A DNA stretch of 60,000 nt, from positions 1,836,073 through 1,896,072 of the forward strand of contig NC_087063.1 in assembly GCF_963678635.1 (NCBI RefSeq), written 5' to 3'. Below are positions 44,416 to 56,769 of this stretch, piece after piece. Each line of letters starts with the position of its first letter. Within the stretch, counting starts at the first letter, position 1. The notes under the pieces were generated by a model. It ran no database searches and was not told the DNA's origin. It saw only the letters and a list, made by a program, of their open reading frames with translations. The position numbers were made by a program, and so were the translations under genes. This DNA is from Symsagittifera roscoffensis. Taxonomy: Eukaryota; Xenacoelomorpha; Acoela; Convolutidae.

Positions 44416-47400
44416 TAACAGATAAGTTCTGCTATTTTTTTGCGGGTTGATTCCCTCAAAAATGCCCATTATTATTCACTTCTATACTTATTTTTCCTAT
44501 TTCTCGCCCGAGACCTTTCATATTTCCATTATAGCTGAAAAATTACGACCTACGGCGATTTCAAATAACAAGCGGAAATCATGTTAATTATTTTTTCCTT
44601 CAGATCCACAGTGAATTCCTCAGGACAGTTTTTCTTAAATATCTGAAGTTTCTGAAGCACCTATTGGCAGCATGGTGAGAAAAATTTTCACGTTTTACTA
44701 TTTTAAAAATCTAAAAAACTAGGAGGCTAAATTAAAAAAACGATTACATTTCAACGTTCATTATTACGACGCCAACTTGTGCCCTGGATAGGTGCACAAA
44801 TTGGTGCCTATATGTCGATGAATTCCAAAGACAAATCTTTAAATTTGTTCCAACAAAATTGAAGTCGACTCCGCGTACAAATACTTGTAACGTAAATTTT
44901 GTCGGCACGTTTTTTTGACGCGAATTCCGCAACGAGCAAACATAGCTAGTTGTTCTGAATTCCACAACTTTAATTTTGGCCTCGTAATGATAAACTTTCA
45001 GAAATAGGCCATACTGAGCCAAAAATCATTACAATCTTCTAAATTGCTAATCAAGAAATTTATTTATGATAAAACTTCAACTTTAATCTCTATTGAAAAA
45101 AAATGTAGCCTAAGCGAAAGTTCCTTCTCATTCTCAAAAACTGAAACAAAATTTCAACCATACCCCCCTCACCAATCACCTATTTCTGCACCTGGGACAA
45201 AATACACTCGCAGTCAACTTTTTTTGCCTTGGGGTTCGGTTTGGGGTATTTAGACTGACTGAAAAGTTTATGAGATCTATTTACGCACTATAATTTACAA
45301 AAAACAGAGATATTGGAAACATCTTACGTGGAAAAAATCTTGTTAGCGTGAGTTACTTATATACTCAAATTAAACTTTCACTCTGCAAAAATCAAAAAAA
45401 AACACTAGAAAAAAATTCATATCATTTCCCCAAAACAAAAAAGAGAATTTATTTGAATGTTTGATTCTTTGTGCTGAAACTTTCACGCTGTTTAGAGTTT
45501 AAAAAAATAAGATGTTTTACTCAGAGTTTTTTCGAGATTTGATCTTAGATAAGTCAATCAAAATATCAGAACCGTAGCACTTCCTTTATAGTACTGTTTT
45601 TTTAAGATAGAATAATTGTCAAAAGTGTTCGCTAAGTTTTTGTTAGTTGTATTCATTATCTCTTCTAAAATGTTATAATCTTGAGATTTCGAAACCTATT
45701 GTTGTTTTTCGTCATACAATTTTTAATTTTCATAAAAAATTATCATGAAAAAAAAATTTGCACTTGCTCAGCAAAATTTCAGTTCCATCTATTTTACTAC
45801 AATGTTTTAATAGATTTTTGAAATCAGGAGTTGTTTTATAGATTTTCCTTGATTAGCTTTTTAAAATTATTACATTGTGCAAAGAAACGATTACCAATTT
45901 TTTAAATTTGTCATTTCGAATTTGAATTAAACCGTTTGTGAGAAAAACCCCTTTTTTCTTGCCAATATTTCCTCGTTAATATTACGGATTTTTGCTAGAC
46001 CGTGGTAAAAACCTTCGGACAAATTTTATCAATAAGCAAAGAGTCACCCCGCAGAACCGAATTAACTTCAAAAGACTTCAGACATCTTCACGGTGTTTCA
46101 GTTTTCTACATCACAACTGATCTTAAGTTAACGTATTAATTTTATACCATTGGTTTGAATCAAAACTATCTCAAAAAGCCGAAACTAATTTTTTTTTCAA
46201 AAAAAAAAACAACCAAAGCATGAACAACGTCCCCTCCTTCTGCTCAGAGCTCAGAAAAACAAATGTGGTGTTGCTTTCTGTTTTTGTTCCGCTCTGCAAA
46301 GGAATTTTAGAAACGGAGGCTTAAGGCAATTTTTTGTGTGAATTTTTCAGAATCAAAAATAAGCGTAACCTAGAAATTGAACGACTAATTAGACAAAACT
46401 GATTATTCCGTTTTACAGTTGTCTTGCATAGATAATTGTGTAAGTGTTAATACTTTAACTTTTTTCTCCAGACAAACTTCGACTTTATCACTTTCTTGAC
46501 GTTTATTTATGATGTCGGAAAACTATGGACGTCTTGTGCTCAGTCTTAAACTGATATTTTACCTTTAATCTTTAGTTTTTCTTGGAGCTATATCAGATTG
46601 ATAATTGGGATAATAAACGCTCGCTATACTTCTTGCTTTTACTGGTAAAACGGCACAGTAATCCGACTTAAAATCGTTGAAAACTAAATTGGGGCTTAAT
46701 TTTGGTTCTAATTAGCAGCCAACATTTGCTAAACAGATCATTATGCTCTATAAATAGTGTATGGGAGATGATTTAAATCATCAGAAAATTTTTGAATTAA
46801 TTTTCCTTATTTTTTGAAAATTTCATCCTTTTTTAAATCGTTCTCTACTAGAGAGACGTTAAAGGGCAGTCAGAAAGTTCAATATGGGCAAATGTGTGTT
46901 TATGTTTATTTTCAACTCCATTGCAAAGTGAAGTAATTAGCTACTTGTATCTCTCTGAATCAACATAATATCAATATTGTTTGGAGAGTTGCTAGTAGAA
47001 ATCGCTAATCACACAATTTAGACAAAAAAATGAAAAAAGAAGTGGAATCAACAAACTGACTGCAGCAAAAGAATTTCCGAATATTTTTCTTTTATTGTCA
47101 GAGAACTAACGCTCAAATTATACTTTGAAACGTTTCAGTTGATTTTGAAAAATTTTGATCATTGAGAGCGATGTTGTTTTTATAAGGAACTATGTTCATT
47201 TCAACCAAATGCTGTTTACTTTTTTTGCCATCCAATTATCAAAATTATCTCTAAGATCATCTTATCTTATTATGCGAAATTGGTCACATAAGTGAGCTGC
47301 AAAAAAATTTCAATTTCGGCATAAAATGTAAGTACAAATATAGGGTCAGCATTAGGGATGACAAAAAAGTGCCCTGCATCAAAAAGGTAAAACAAAAGTG

Positions 47401-47421
47401 ATTCTTAAAAACCACAACTCC
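44416..47421. other. AT-rich intergenic DNA
   Basis: No supported gene. A GC-richer island at about 44745-45010 (minus-strand open frame of 92 residues, unrecognised) and a C-rich patch near 45160-45250 stand out but match nothing I know. Confidence 0.45.
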
Positions 47422-48144
47422 CACAAACGTAGATATGAGAAATCCCTTAAAATTGCCGTTTATGGCCTCTATATTTTTTCTCAACAGTCTTCCCATAGAG
47501 AGTGGGCATAGTTTTTCAGGGGACTTTTGCAATAAAACTGGTAATTGAAATGTAATGCTAATAATTTTTACAAGTCATCAACAAAAAGGGTTGACCACCC
47601 TACACTGAAAATGCTAGTCATACAATTTCATATAGGGAACTTATGATTAATTTTAAATCATACAATTATCATTATCATATGTGGAAATTGTATAACTTGC
47701 ATATTTTTTGCGTAATATATAAATCTTGTACGACGTTAAAAATTTAACCTTGACTTGAAATTTTCTAATTTTTTTTGTTTGGCTCTCTTTTCTGTTCTCT
47801 ACGAAAGATTGAGTTATCAAATAACTTTTTAAATCTATAAGGCAGTAGACCAATTGCTTGAAAATTTCAACACGAGTTCTTTTTATCAAAATTTGCTTTC
47901 ATGTATTCAGCTGAATTCTACTTTTTTGGTTGATTTTTACCAAACATATCAGATAATTAAAAATTGCACAAAATTATAACGGCGAATAAAACTAACTGAG
48001 TTTCTTTGCGCCTAGCTGTAAAAAAAAACAATTTTGTTATTTAATTTTCTCAAATGTATCCGTTTCTCTTCGACGCTACCTGATAATGCGGTAAATCTAT
48101 CAGATTTCAAATCTCGTTGTTAACTATGGGTATCTTTTAGTCAT
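47422..48144 (+). repeat. Duplicated block D1, copy 1
   Basis: About 720 bp from CACAAACGTAGATATGAGAA to TATCTTTTAGTCA, repeated at 50021-50742 with few differences. Contents are non-coding. Confidence 0.88.
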
Positions 48145-48155
48145 GGTTTTTTTGT

Positions 48156-48662
48156 TTTCCAGCTATTTTTGTTGTTTTCATTTAGTTTTCAGCGATGATG
48201 GTTCAATATTTACTGTTGATTAAATTTTTATTCAGACCGATTATAGCCTCCGTGCTAAAAGATCATGAATGGAAAAAAATGTACACGTTTTTGCATATTT
48301 TCAATGAAAAAATAGCTTCTATAATCAAATTGAATTTCAAGTTTTAATTATGAAAAAAAGTAATATGATTACAGTTCATGCATATTCGTTGCATTTATTT
48401 GAGTAGCCACCATATCGGCCTCGAAAACTAAGTAGAAACAAAATGGAATGTAATTCAGTTTCCAAGAAACAAAATATTTTTCATTTATTTTCTTTTGTGT
48501 CCAATTCAATTTTTTAAAAACAAAAGTCTTTTTATTTTCACTTTCTTTCATTACAGTGGATAATAATTGGTAGAGAGTCAATATTAAAAGGGTTTTTTAT
48601 TTCAATTTATCTAGCTTTGCATCGTTTTGAAAAGCTCTATCACTTAAGCCAAAACCATTCAC
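48156..48662 (+). repeat. Progenitor-like single copy of the 310-bp satellite
   Basis: This region contains, once, the sequence that the satellite repeats: GAGTAGCCACCATATCGGCC, CAGTTTCCAAGAAACAAAAT, CTTTTGTGTCCAATTC, CATTACAGTGGATAATAATT and ATCGTTTTGAAAAGCTCTAT. It has only one copy of the CATTTATTTTCTTTTGTGTC segment that is doubled in the satellite, so it looks ancestral. Its left part (from GTTGTTTTCATTTAG) recurs at about 51672-51910 next to the first satellite array. Confidence 0.75.
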
Positions 48663-48781
48663 CACATTTTTTGCTAACCCAGTGGGTTTAACTTGAACAT
48701 GAAACTTGCGAAAAGATTCTACAGGGTAGCAAGCGTAGGAACCGATAGGCTACAAGTTACCAAATATCCTCCATTCATTCA

Positions 48782-49250
48782 GAGTCTTCTACCGGGTGCT
48801 CTAACCGCGCCCAAATTCCGTCAAGGATTTTTTAGTTTTGTAATCCAATCCTTATGAGAGAAGATTTTGCGAAACTATTGAAACTTCGAGCTGCAAAAAA
48901 AAATTAAGGCAAGATCAAGTGCGCAAGTTCGACCAGAAAATTACCCGATTGGAAATTGATTTTGGTGGAAAAAAAAATTGAATTTTGTGGTATAAAAATG
49001 GTGATAAAAACAAAATACTCTTGAGGTAAAAACTATCATAATTCTGAAATAATTTTATAAGAAAAACAAGGAGGATAGCCGGTTAGTGCTAAAGTTGCAC
49101 AGAACGTTCCGACCATAGTCTTAAATAATAAAACACAGTTTTTTTAAATTTTTGCCTTTTTTGGCGTGGTGTGATAAAAGGAGCTGAATAAAACACTGGG
49201 GAATGAGTATTTTTGACAGTCATAAAAAATTCGCATATTAAAAGAGAACT
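48782..49250 (+). repeat. Duplicated block D2, copy 1
   Basis: It starts GAGTCTTCTACCGGGTGCTC and runs to the GAGAACTTTTGAA segment. Two further copies lie at 54961-55435 and 56129-56610. It contains the left part of dispersed family A (AACGTTCCGACCATAG). Confidence 0.85.
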
Positions 49251-50020
49251 TTTGAAGAAAAATTAAATGAAAAACGAAAAAGACCGTAAAATACTCAAAG
49301 TAAACTAAAGTTACTCAAGGTAAATTAAGCTAATATAAGCTTTTAAGACGAAAAATCAATCATTTGAATCCGGTTTTTTCTCTACACGGGAAAAAATTGT
49401 TGAAAATTTTTATTGAGGCTCGAATCACGAATGTAAGGGTTTGAATATAATATATCACTCAATCCAGTCCGATGATTATTCGTGGTGCCTGATTTGGCGA
49501 GGAAAACAAAAAAAAACAAAGTAAAACAAATCCGAATACAAAGTTCCTCCCCCTTTTGAATGGTCGAAGCAATAATCAATTAAAATATAGTAAAAACGCC
49601 CTTGATTTTTGAATTTTGCAACGATAATTAAACTTTTTGTCTTGTTTGCTTTTTAATTCAAAAAAGTTTATATCAATTTTTCTGAGTAATACCTGGGCGG
49701 GTGGCCAGATAAATCAGCACTGGATAGTTTTCAAAAAACATTTGAGAAATTGTTTGATAAGCAATTACAGTTCTTGTTCAATCAAAACAGATTTTTTTTG
49801 CTGTAGCAAACTTTAGCATTGTATTCCAAAAAAAATTATAATTGAAAAAATACAACAACAAATGGTCGTACAAAACAGTACAAACGGAATTATTTTAAGT
49901 TTGCTATGAGGTCGAACTCTGATTGGAAAAAAAATCCACCAATGCTCTTGCATGAACAAAATGTGGAAGAAAAGTGGCTCACAGTGTTTATGAAAAGACT
50001 GATAAATCAAGTTGATCGAA
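49243..50020 (+). repeat. Duplicated block D3, copy 1
   Basis: About 780 bp from AGAGAACTTTTGAAGAAAAA to AAGACTGATAAATCAAGTT, repeated at 53170-53949 nearly base for base. It includes an inverted family A segment. Confidence 0.88.
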
Positions 50021-50742
50021 CACAAACGTAGATATGAGAATTCCCTTAAAATTGCCGTTGATGGCCTCTATATTTTTTCTCAACAGTCTTCCCATAGAGA
50101 GTGGGCATAATTTTTCAGGGGACTTTTGCAATAAAACTGGTAATTGAAATGTAATGCTAATAATTTTTACGAGTCATTAACAAAAAGGGTTGACCACCCT
50201 ACACTGAAAATGCTAGTCATACAATTCTATATAGGGAACTTATGATTAATTTTAAATCATACAATTTCATTATCATATGTGGAAATTGTATAACTTGCAT
50301 ATTTTATTGCGTAATATATAAATCTTGTACGACGTTAAAAATTTAACCTTGACTTGAAATTTTTTAATTTTTTTGTTTGGCTCTCTTTTCTGTTCTCTAC
50401 GAAAGATTGAGTTTTCAAATAACTTTTTAAATCTATAAGGCAGTAGACCAATTGCTTGAAAATTTCAACACGAGTTCTTTTTATCAAAATTTGCTTTCAT
50501 GTATTCAGCTGAATTCTACTTTTTTGGTTGATTTTTACCAAACATATCAGATAGTTAACAATTGCACAAAATTATAACGGCGAATAAAACTAACTGAGTT
50601 TCTTTACGCCTAGCTGTAAAAAAAAACAATTTTGTTATTTAATTTTCTCAAATGTATCCGTTTCTCTTCGACGCTACCTGATATTGCGGTAAATCTATCA
50701 GATTTCAAATCTTGTTGTTAACTATGGGTATCTTTTAGTCAG
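50021..50742 (+). repeat. Duplicated block D1, copy 2
   Basis: Second copy of 47422-48144. The homology then breaks and resumes about 930 bp later at 51672, where it matches 48160 onward. Confidence 0.88.
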
Positions 50743-51671
50743 GGTTTTTGAGGTTTTAAACATACACACCCATAAATAGAATTGAAGCAAAGAAGAAAGT
50801 TGCAGATTCAAAAACTATGAAAAATTACTAGCCTCACATTTACCATGTATGACAGAATGCTAATTCTACCGTTTTTAAATTGGGAGAATGCTATTTATAA
50901 AGTTTTCAAGCATTTTGGAATTTTTAGGCCGTCTAACAGAATTGATAGCTTACTTTTACCCATCAAAACTATTTTTCACTGCTGATCATTGAAAACAAAA
51001 AAAGTTTTATATCTGTGAAATCTTCATTCATTTTTTTGAAGCTCTCAGACTATCATAGAGCTATTTTTCGATTTTTTACTCAATAGATCTGAAGTTGAAG
51101 GTGCTTGCAGTAAAAAGTTTGTGGTTAACGCTTTTCTTGCGCACGGGTTGTTTCTTTTTACAGGACCCAATACTATAATCTCGTCTTAATAGAATTTTTG
51201 TTCCGACCATTGAAATAAAGGGAGGAAGTTTGTGTTTAGTGTGTTTCAGTTGTTTCTTTAATTTGTCTTCCACGCTTAATCAATTGCCTCAAACAGCCAT
51301 CGGATTTAGTCGATTAAATCAACATATCAAATTCTTTTCACTCGTGATTCAAAAATTTGAAAGTTTTTGCGAATGAAATGAACATAAAAACTTATAATGA
51401 GCTTATAAATTGTATGAAATGACTTGAAATCAAATCTGAAAAATGAAGTTGAGCCGTTAAAAGTCAAAAACTTTAAAAACTCATTTAAAACGTCCGAAAA
51501 ATCAATTTAAGTCGAAAAAACTTAAAAAGGTATTCGTAAAAGCGTGTTAGATCTAAATTTTTGTTCACATTCAATACGACTTAAAAAAACTACCACAAAA
51601 GGACGCAATATGAAAGAAACTGTGTTTTTTATATAATGGTCAGAGTTTTTGTGATACTTGAACAGCAACCA
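50743..51671 (+). other. 930-bp block absent from the sister copy
   Basis: Relative to 48145-48160, this copy carries about 930 extra bases. It contains part of dispersed family A (GGAGGAAGTTTGTGTTTAGTG at about 51220) and no open frame of note. No clear target duplication was found at its ends, so it may be an insertion here or a deletion there. Confidence 0.6.
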
Positions 51672-51912
51672 GCTATCTTTGTTGTTTTCATTTAGTTTTC
51701 AGCGATGATGGTTCAATATTTACTGTTGATTAAATTTTTATTCAGACCGATCATAGCCTCCGTGATAAAAGAGCATGAATGGAAAAAAATGTACACGTTT
51801 TTGCATATTTTCAATGAAAAAATAGCTTCTATAATCAAATCGAATTTCAAGTTTTAATTATGAAAAAAAGTAATATGATTACAGTTCTTGCATATTCGTT
51901 GCATTTATTTGA

Positions 51913-53140
51913 GTAGCCACCGTATCGGCCTCGAAAACTAAGTAGAAACAAAATGGAATGTAATTCAGTTTCCAAGAAACAAAATATTTTTCATTTATTT
52001 TCTTTTGTGTCTAATTCAATTTTTTAAAAACAAAAGTCTTTTCACTTTCATTTATTTTCTTTTGTGTCTAATTCAATTTTTTAAAAACAAAAGTCTTTTC
52101 ACTTTCTTTCATTACAGTGGATAATAATTGGGAGAGAGTCAATATTAAAAGGGTTTTTCATTTCATTTTATCTAGCTTTGCATCGTTTTGAAAAGCTCTA
52201 TCACTTAAAGCTCTATATTTGATAGCCACCGTATCGGCCTCGAAAACTAAGTAGAAACAAAATGGAATGTAATTCAGTTTCCAAGAAACAAAATATTTTT
52301 CATTTATTTTCTTTTGTGTCTAATTCAATTTTTTAAAAACAAATGTCTTTTCACTTTCATTTATTTTCTTTTGTGTCTAATTCAATTTTTTAAAAACAAA
52401 AGTCTTTTCACTTTCTTTCATTACAGTGGATAATAATTGGTAGAGAGTCAATATTAAAAGGGTTTTTCATTTCATTTTATCTAGCTTTGCATCGTTTTGA
52501 AAAGCTCTATCACTAAAGCTCTATATTTGAGTAGCCACCGTATCGGCCTCGAAAACTAAGTAGAAACAAAATGGAATGTAATTCAGTTTCCAAGAAACAA
52601 AATATTTTTCATTTATTTTCTTTTGTGTCTAATTCAATTTTTTAAAAACAAAAGTCTTTTCACTTTCATTTATTTTCTTTTGTGTCTAATTCAATTTTTT
52701 AAAAACAAAAGTCTTTTCAATTTTTTTCATTACAGTGGATAATAATTGGTAGAGAGTCAATATTAAAAGGGTTTTTCATTTCATTTTATCTAGCTTTGCA
52801 TCGTTTTGAAAAGCTCTATCACTTAAAGCTCTATATTTGAGTAGCCACCGTATCGGCCTCGAAAACTAAGTAGAAACAAAATGGAATGTAATTCAGTTTC
52901 CAAGAAACAAAATATTTTTCATTTATTTTCTTTTGTGTCTAATTCAATTTTTTAAAAACAAAAGTCTTTTCACTTTCATTTATTTTCTTTTGTGTCTAAT
53001 TCAATTTTTTAAAAACAAAAGTCTTTTCACTTTCTTTCATTACAGTGGATAATAATTGGTAGAGAGTCAATATTAAAAGGGTTTTTCATTTCATTTTATC
53101 TAGCTTTGCATCGTTTTGAAAAGCTCTATCACTTAAGCCA
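51913..53140 (+). repeat. 310-bp satellite, left array, four units
   Basis: Units begin at about 51913, 52222, 52531 and 52841 with GTAGCCACCGTATCGGCCTC. Each contains the CATTTATTTTCTTTTGTGTC segment twice (an internal direct repeat of about 57 bp) and ends AGCTCTATCACTTAAAGCTC. One unit boundary has lost two bases (TTTGATAGCC). The array ends where block D3 copy 2 begins. Confidence 0.93.
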
Positions 53141-53169
53141 AAACCATTCACCACATTTTTTGCTAACCC

Positions 53170-53949
53170 AGAGAACTTTTGAAGAAAAATTAAATGAAAA
53201 ACGAAAAAGACGCTAAAATACTCAAAGTAAACTAAAGTTACTCAAGGTAAATTAAGCTAATATAAGCTTTTAAGACGAAAAATCAATCATTTGAATCCGG
53301 TTTTTTCTCTACACGGGAAAAAATTGTTGAAAATTTTTATTGAGGCTCGAATCACGAATGTAAGGGTTTGAATATAATATATCACTCAATCCAGTCCGAT
53401 GATTATTCGTGGTGCCTGATTTGGCGAGGAAAACAAAAAAAAACAAAGTAAAACAAATCCGAATACAAAGTTCCTCCCCCTTTTGAATGGTCGAAGCAAT
53501 AATCAATTAAAATATAGTAAAAACGCCCTTGATTTTTGAATTTTGCAACGATAATTAAACTTTTTGTCTTGTTTGCTTTTTCATTCAAAAAAGTTTATAT
53601 CAATTTTTCTGAGTAATACCTGGGCGGGTGGCCAGATAAATCACCACTGGATAGTTTTCAAAAAACATTTGAGAAATTGTTTGATAAGCAATTACAGTTC
53701 TTGTTCAATCAAAACAGATTTTTTTTGCTGTAGCAAACTTTAGCATTGTATTCCAAAAAAAATTATAATTGAAAAAAAAAACAACAACAAATGGTCGTAC
53801 AAAACAGTACAAACGGAATTATTTTAAGGTTGCTATGAGGTCGAACTATGATTGGAAAAAAATCCACCAATGCTCTTGCATGAACAAAACTTTGGAAGAA
53901 AAGTGGCTCACAGTGTTTATGAAAAGACTGATAAATCAAGTTAATCGAA
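53170..53949 (+). repeat. Duplicated block D3, copy 2
   Basis: Nearly identical to 49243-50020. It begins directly after a remnant of the satellite's right flank (AAGCCAAAACCATTCACC), as the block order at 48640-48670 would predict. Confidence 0.88.
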
Positions 53950-54277
53950 TGTGATAATTATCCGCAAATTTTTGAGTATCTGCCCCTCTTGAAATTTTAT
54001 TTCATATCTAGCGCAATTTTTTTTGAAAAAATTTTTTGCCCCGTTTTTTTAAAAAAACAAAATGCAAGATCAGGTGCTCAATTTAGACCAGATGAACACT
54101 CGATAGGAAAATAGTTTTGTTCGAGAAAAATTTTAATTTTGTACTTTCATGTTGAGAAAAATATAGAATATTAAGTTAAAAAATATTATACTGCTGAAAT
54201 AATTAAAAACAAACAAGAATAGCCGGTTACTGTTCAAGTGGCACCGAATGTACCTAACATATTTTTAAAAATTAAAA

Positions 54278-55440
54278 CATAGTTTTTTTTATTGAGTGTT
54301 TTCTTTTTTGATTTTAAAGAGTTAAAAATGACTGCTCGCTTGCTTTTTTTGCTCGAAAAAAGAAGAAAAATCAAAATTTTTATTTGGTTTTTCTCGAGTC
54401 GGGTAAAGTTTTTTGAGCTTTTTAATAAGGTTCGAATCACGACTGTACAGGTTTCGATATGTTATATCATTCAACCCAGTCCGATCATTGTTTGTGATAC
54501 CTGATTTATCGTGGAAAACGAAAAAAACTAAGACACACTCAAATACGAAGTTCCGGCCCATTTTCAATGTTCGGAGCAATAATCATAAAAATGCAGTAAA
54601 CAAGCACTTGATTTTTGAAATTTGCACCGATAATTGATTTTTTTGTCAAATTATTCCTTATTATTAAAAAAAATTTGTCAATTTTCCTGAGCAATTTTAG
54701 GAGGTTGGCAGAGAATAAGCAATTACATTTCACGTTCATTCAAAACAGATTTAATTGACTCTAAATTTTTTAGCATTGTAATCCATACCTAGTTGATTAA
54801 AACCTTCTTTTAATATTTTTAGAAGACAAACAATTATTTCGTAACGTAAACAATTATTGTTCATGGAACTTCGCTGCAATCAGATCAGCTATTTCAGACT
54901 TTTAAATGAACTTAAATGACAAACTGTTTGCAGGATTTCAAAAAAAGGAATTCCCCTGTAGGAGTCTTCTACCGGGTGCTCTATCCGCGCCCAAATTCCG
55001 TCAAGGATTTTTTAGTTTTGTAATCCACTCTTTATGAGAGAAGATTTTGCGAAACTATTGAAACTTCGAGCTGCAAGAAAAAAATTAAGGCAAGATCAAG
55101 TGCGCAAGTTCGACCTGAAAATTACTCGATTGGAAATTGATTTTAGCGGAAATAAAATTTGAATTTTGTGGTCTTATGTTGGTGATAAAAACAAAATACT
55201 CTTGAGGTAAAAACTATCATAATTCTGAAATAATTTTATAAGAAAAACAAGGATAGCGGGTTAGTGCTCAAGGTGCCCAGAACGTTCCGACCGTAGTCTT
55301 AAAAAATAAAACACAGTTTTTTTTTTAAATTTTTGCCTTTTTTGGCGTGGTGTGATAAAAGGAGCTGAATAAAACACTGGGGAATGAGTATATTTGACAG
55401 TCATAGAAAATTAGCATATTAAATGAGAACTTTTGAAAAA
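54278..55440 (+). repeat. 1.16-kb tandem block, copy 1
   Basis: From CATAGTTTTTTTTATTGAG through AATGACTGCTCGCTTGC, a family A segment and block D2 copy 2 to GAGAACTTTTGAAAAA. It is repeated directly at 55441-56609. Confidence 0.88.
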
Positions 55441-56609
55441 CATAGTTTTTTTATTGAGTGTCTTCTTTTTTGCTTTTAAAGAGTTAAAAATGACTGCTCG
55501 CTCGCTTTTTTCGCTCGAAAAAAGAAGAAAAATCAAAACTTTTATTTGGTTTTTCTCGAGTCGGGGAAAGTTTTTTGAGCTTTTTAATATGGTTCGAATC
55601 ACGACTGTACAGGTTTCAATATGTTATATCATTCAACCCAGTCCATTGATTGTTTGTGGTACCTGATTTATTGTGGAAAACGAAAAAAAAAACGAAGACA
55701 CACTCGAATACGAAGTTCCGGCCCATTTTCAATGGTCGGAGCAATAATCAAGCAAAATATAGTAAACAAGCACTTGATTTTTGAAATTTGCACCAATAAT
55801 TGATTTGTTCAATCTTATTTTTAAAAAAATTGGTCAATTTTCCTGATCAATTTCAGGAGGCTGGCCGAGAATAAGCAATTATATAAGCAATTACATTTCA
55901 CGTTCATTCAAAACAGATTTAATTGACTGTAAAATATTTTGCATTTTAATCCATACCTAGTTGATTAAAATCTTTTTTTAATATTTTTTGAAGACAAACA
56001 ATGATTTCGTAACGTAAACAATTATTGTTCATGGAACTTCGCTGCAATCAGATCAGCTATTTCAGACTTTTAAATGAACTTAAATGACAAACTGTTTGCA
56101 GGATTTCACAAAAAGGAATTCCCCTGTAGGAGTCTTCTACCGGGTGCTCTATCCGCGCCCAAATTCCGTCAAGGATTTTTTAGTTTTGTAATCCAATCTT
56201 TATGAGAGAAGATTTTGCGAAACTATTGAAACTTCGAGCTGCAAGAAAAAAATTAAGGCAAGATCAAGTGCGCAAGTTCGACCTGAAAATTACTCGATTG
56301 GAAATTGATTTTAGCGGAAATAAAATTTGAATTTTGTGGTCTTATGTTGGTGATAAAAACAAAATACTCTTGAGGTAAAAACTATCATAATTCTGAAATA
56401 ATTTTATAAGAAAAACAAGGATAGCCGGTTAGTGCTCAAGGTGCACAGAACGTTCCGACCATAGTCTTAAAAAATAAAACACAGTTTTTTTTTTTAAATT
56501 TTTGCCTTTTTTGGCGTGGTGTGATAAAAGGAGCTGAATAAAACACTGGGGAATGAGTATATTTGACAGTCATAGAAAATTAGCATATTAAATGAGAACT
56601 TTTGAAAAA
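55441..56609 (+). repeat. 1.16-kb tandem block, copy 2
   Basis: Second copy, offset by 1,163 bp, containing D2 copy 3. A third copy starts at 56610 but breaks after about 40 bp into a fragment of block D3 and then the satellite. Confidence 0.88.
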
Positions 56610-56769
56610 CATAGTTTTTTTATTGAGTGTCTTCTTTTTTGCTTTTAAATTGAAAAAGACGCTAAAATACTCAAAGTAAACTAAAGTTACTCAAGGTAAA
56701 TTAAGCTAATATAATTATGAAAAAAAGTTATATGATTACAGTTCTTGCATATTCGTTGCATTTATTTGA

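Noticed and set aside
44744-45022. Minus-strand open frame of 92 residues in a GC-richer island
   Set aside because: No recognisable domain, and no matching splice context was worked out. It is reported only as an unexplained patch in the flanking feature.
49101-49570. Terminal inverted repeats GTTCCGACCAT ... ATGGTCGGAGC bounding a MITE
   Set aside because: Homology between copies continues beyond these words (for example to CCGGCTATCCT at 49075 and 15160), so they are internal and do not mark element ends.
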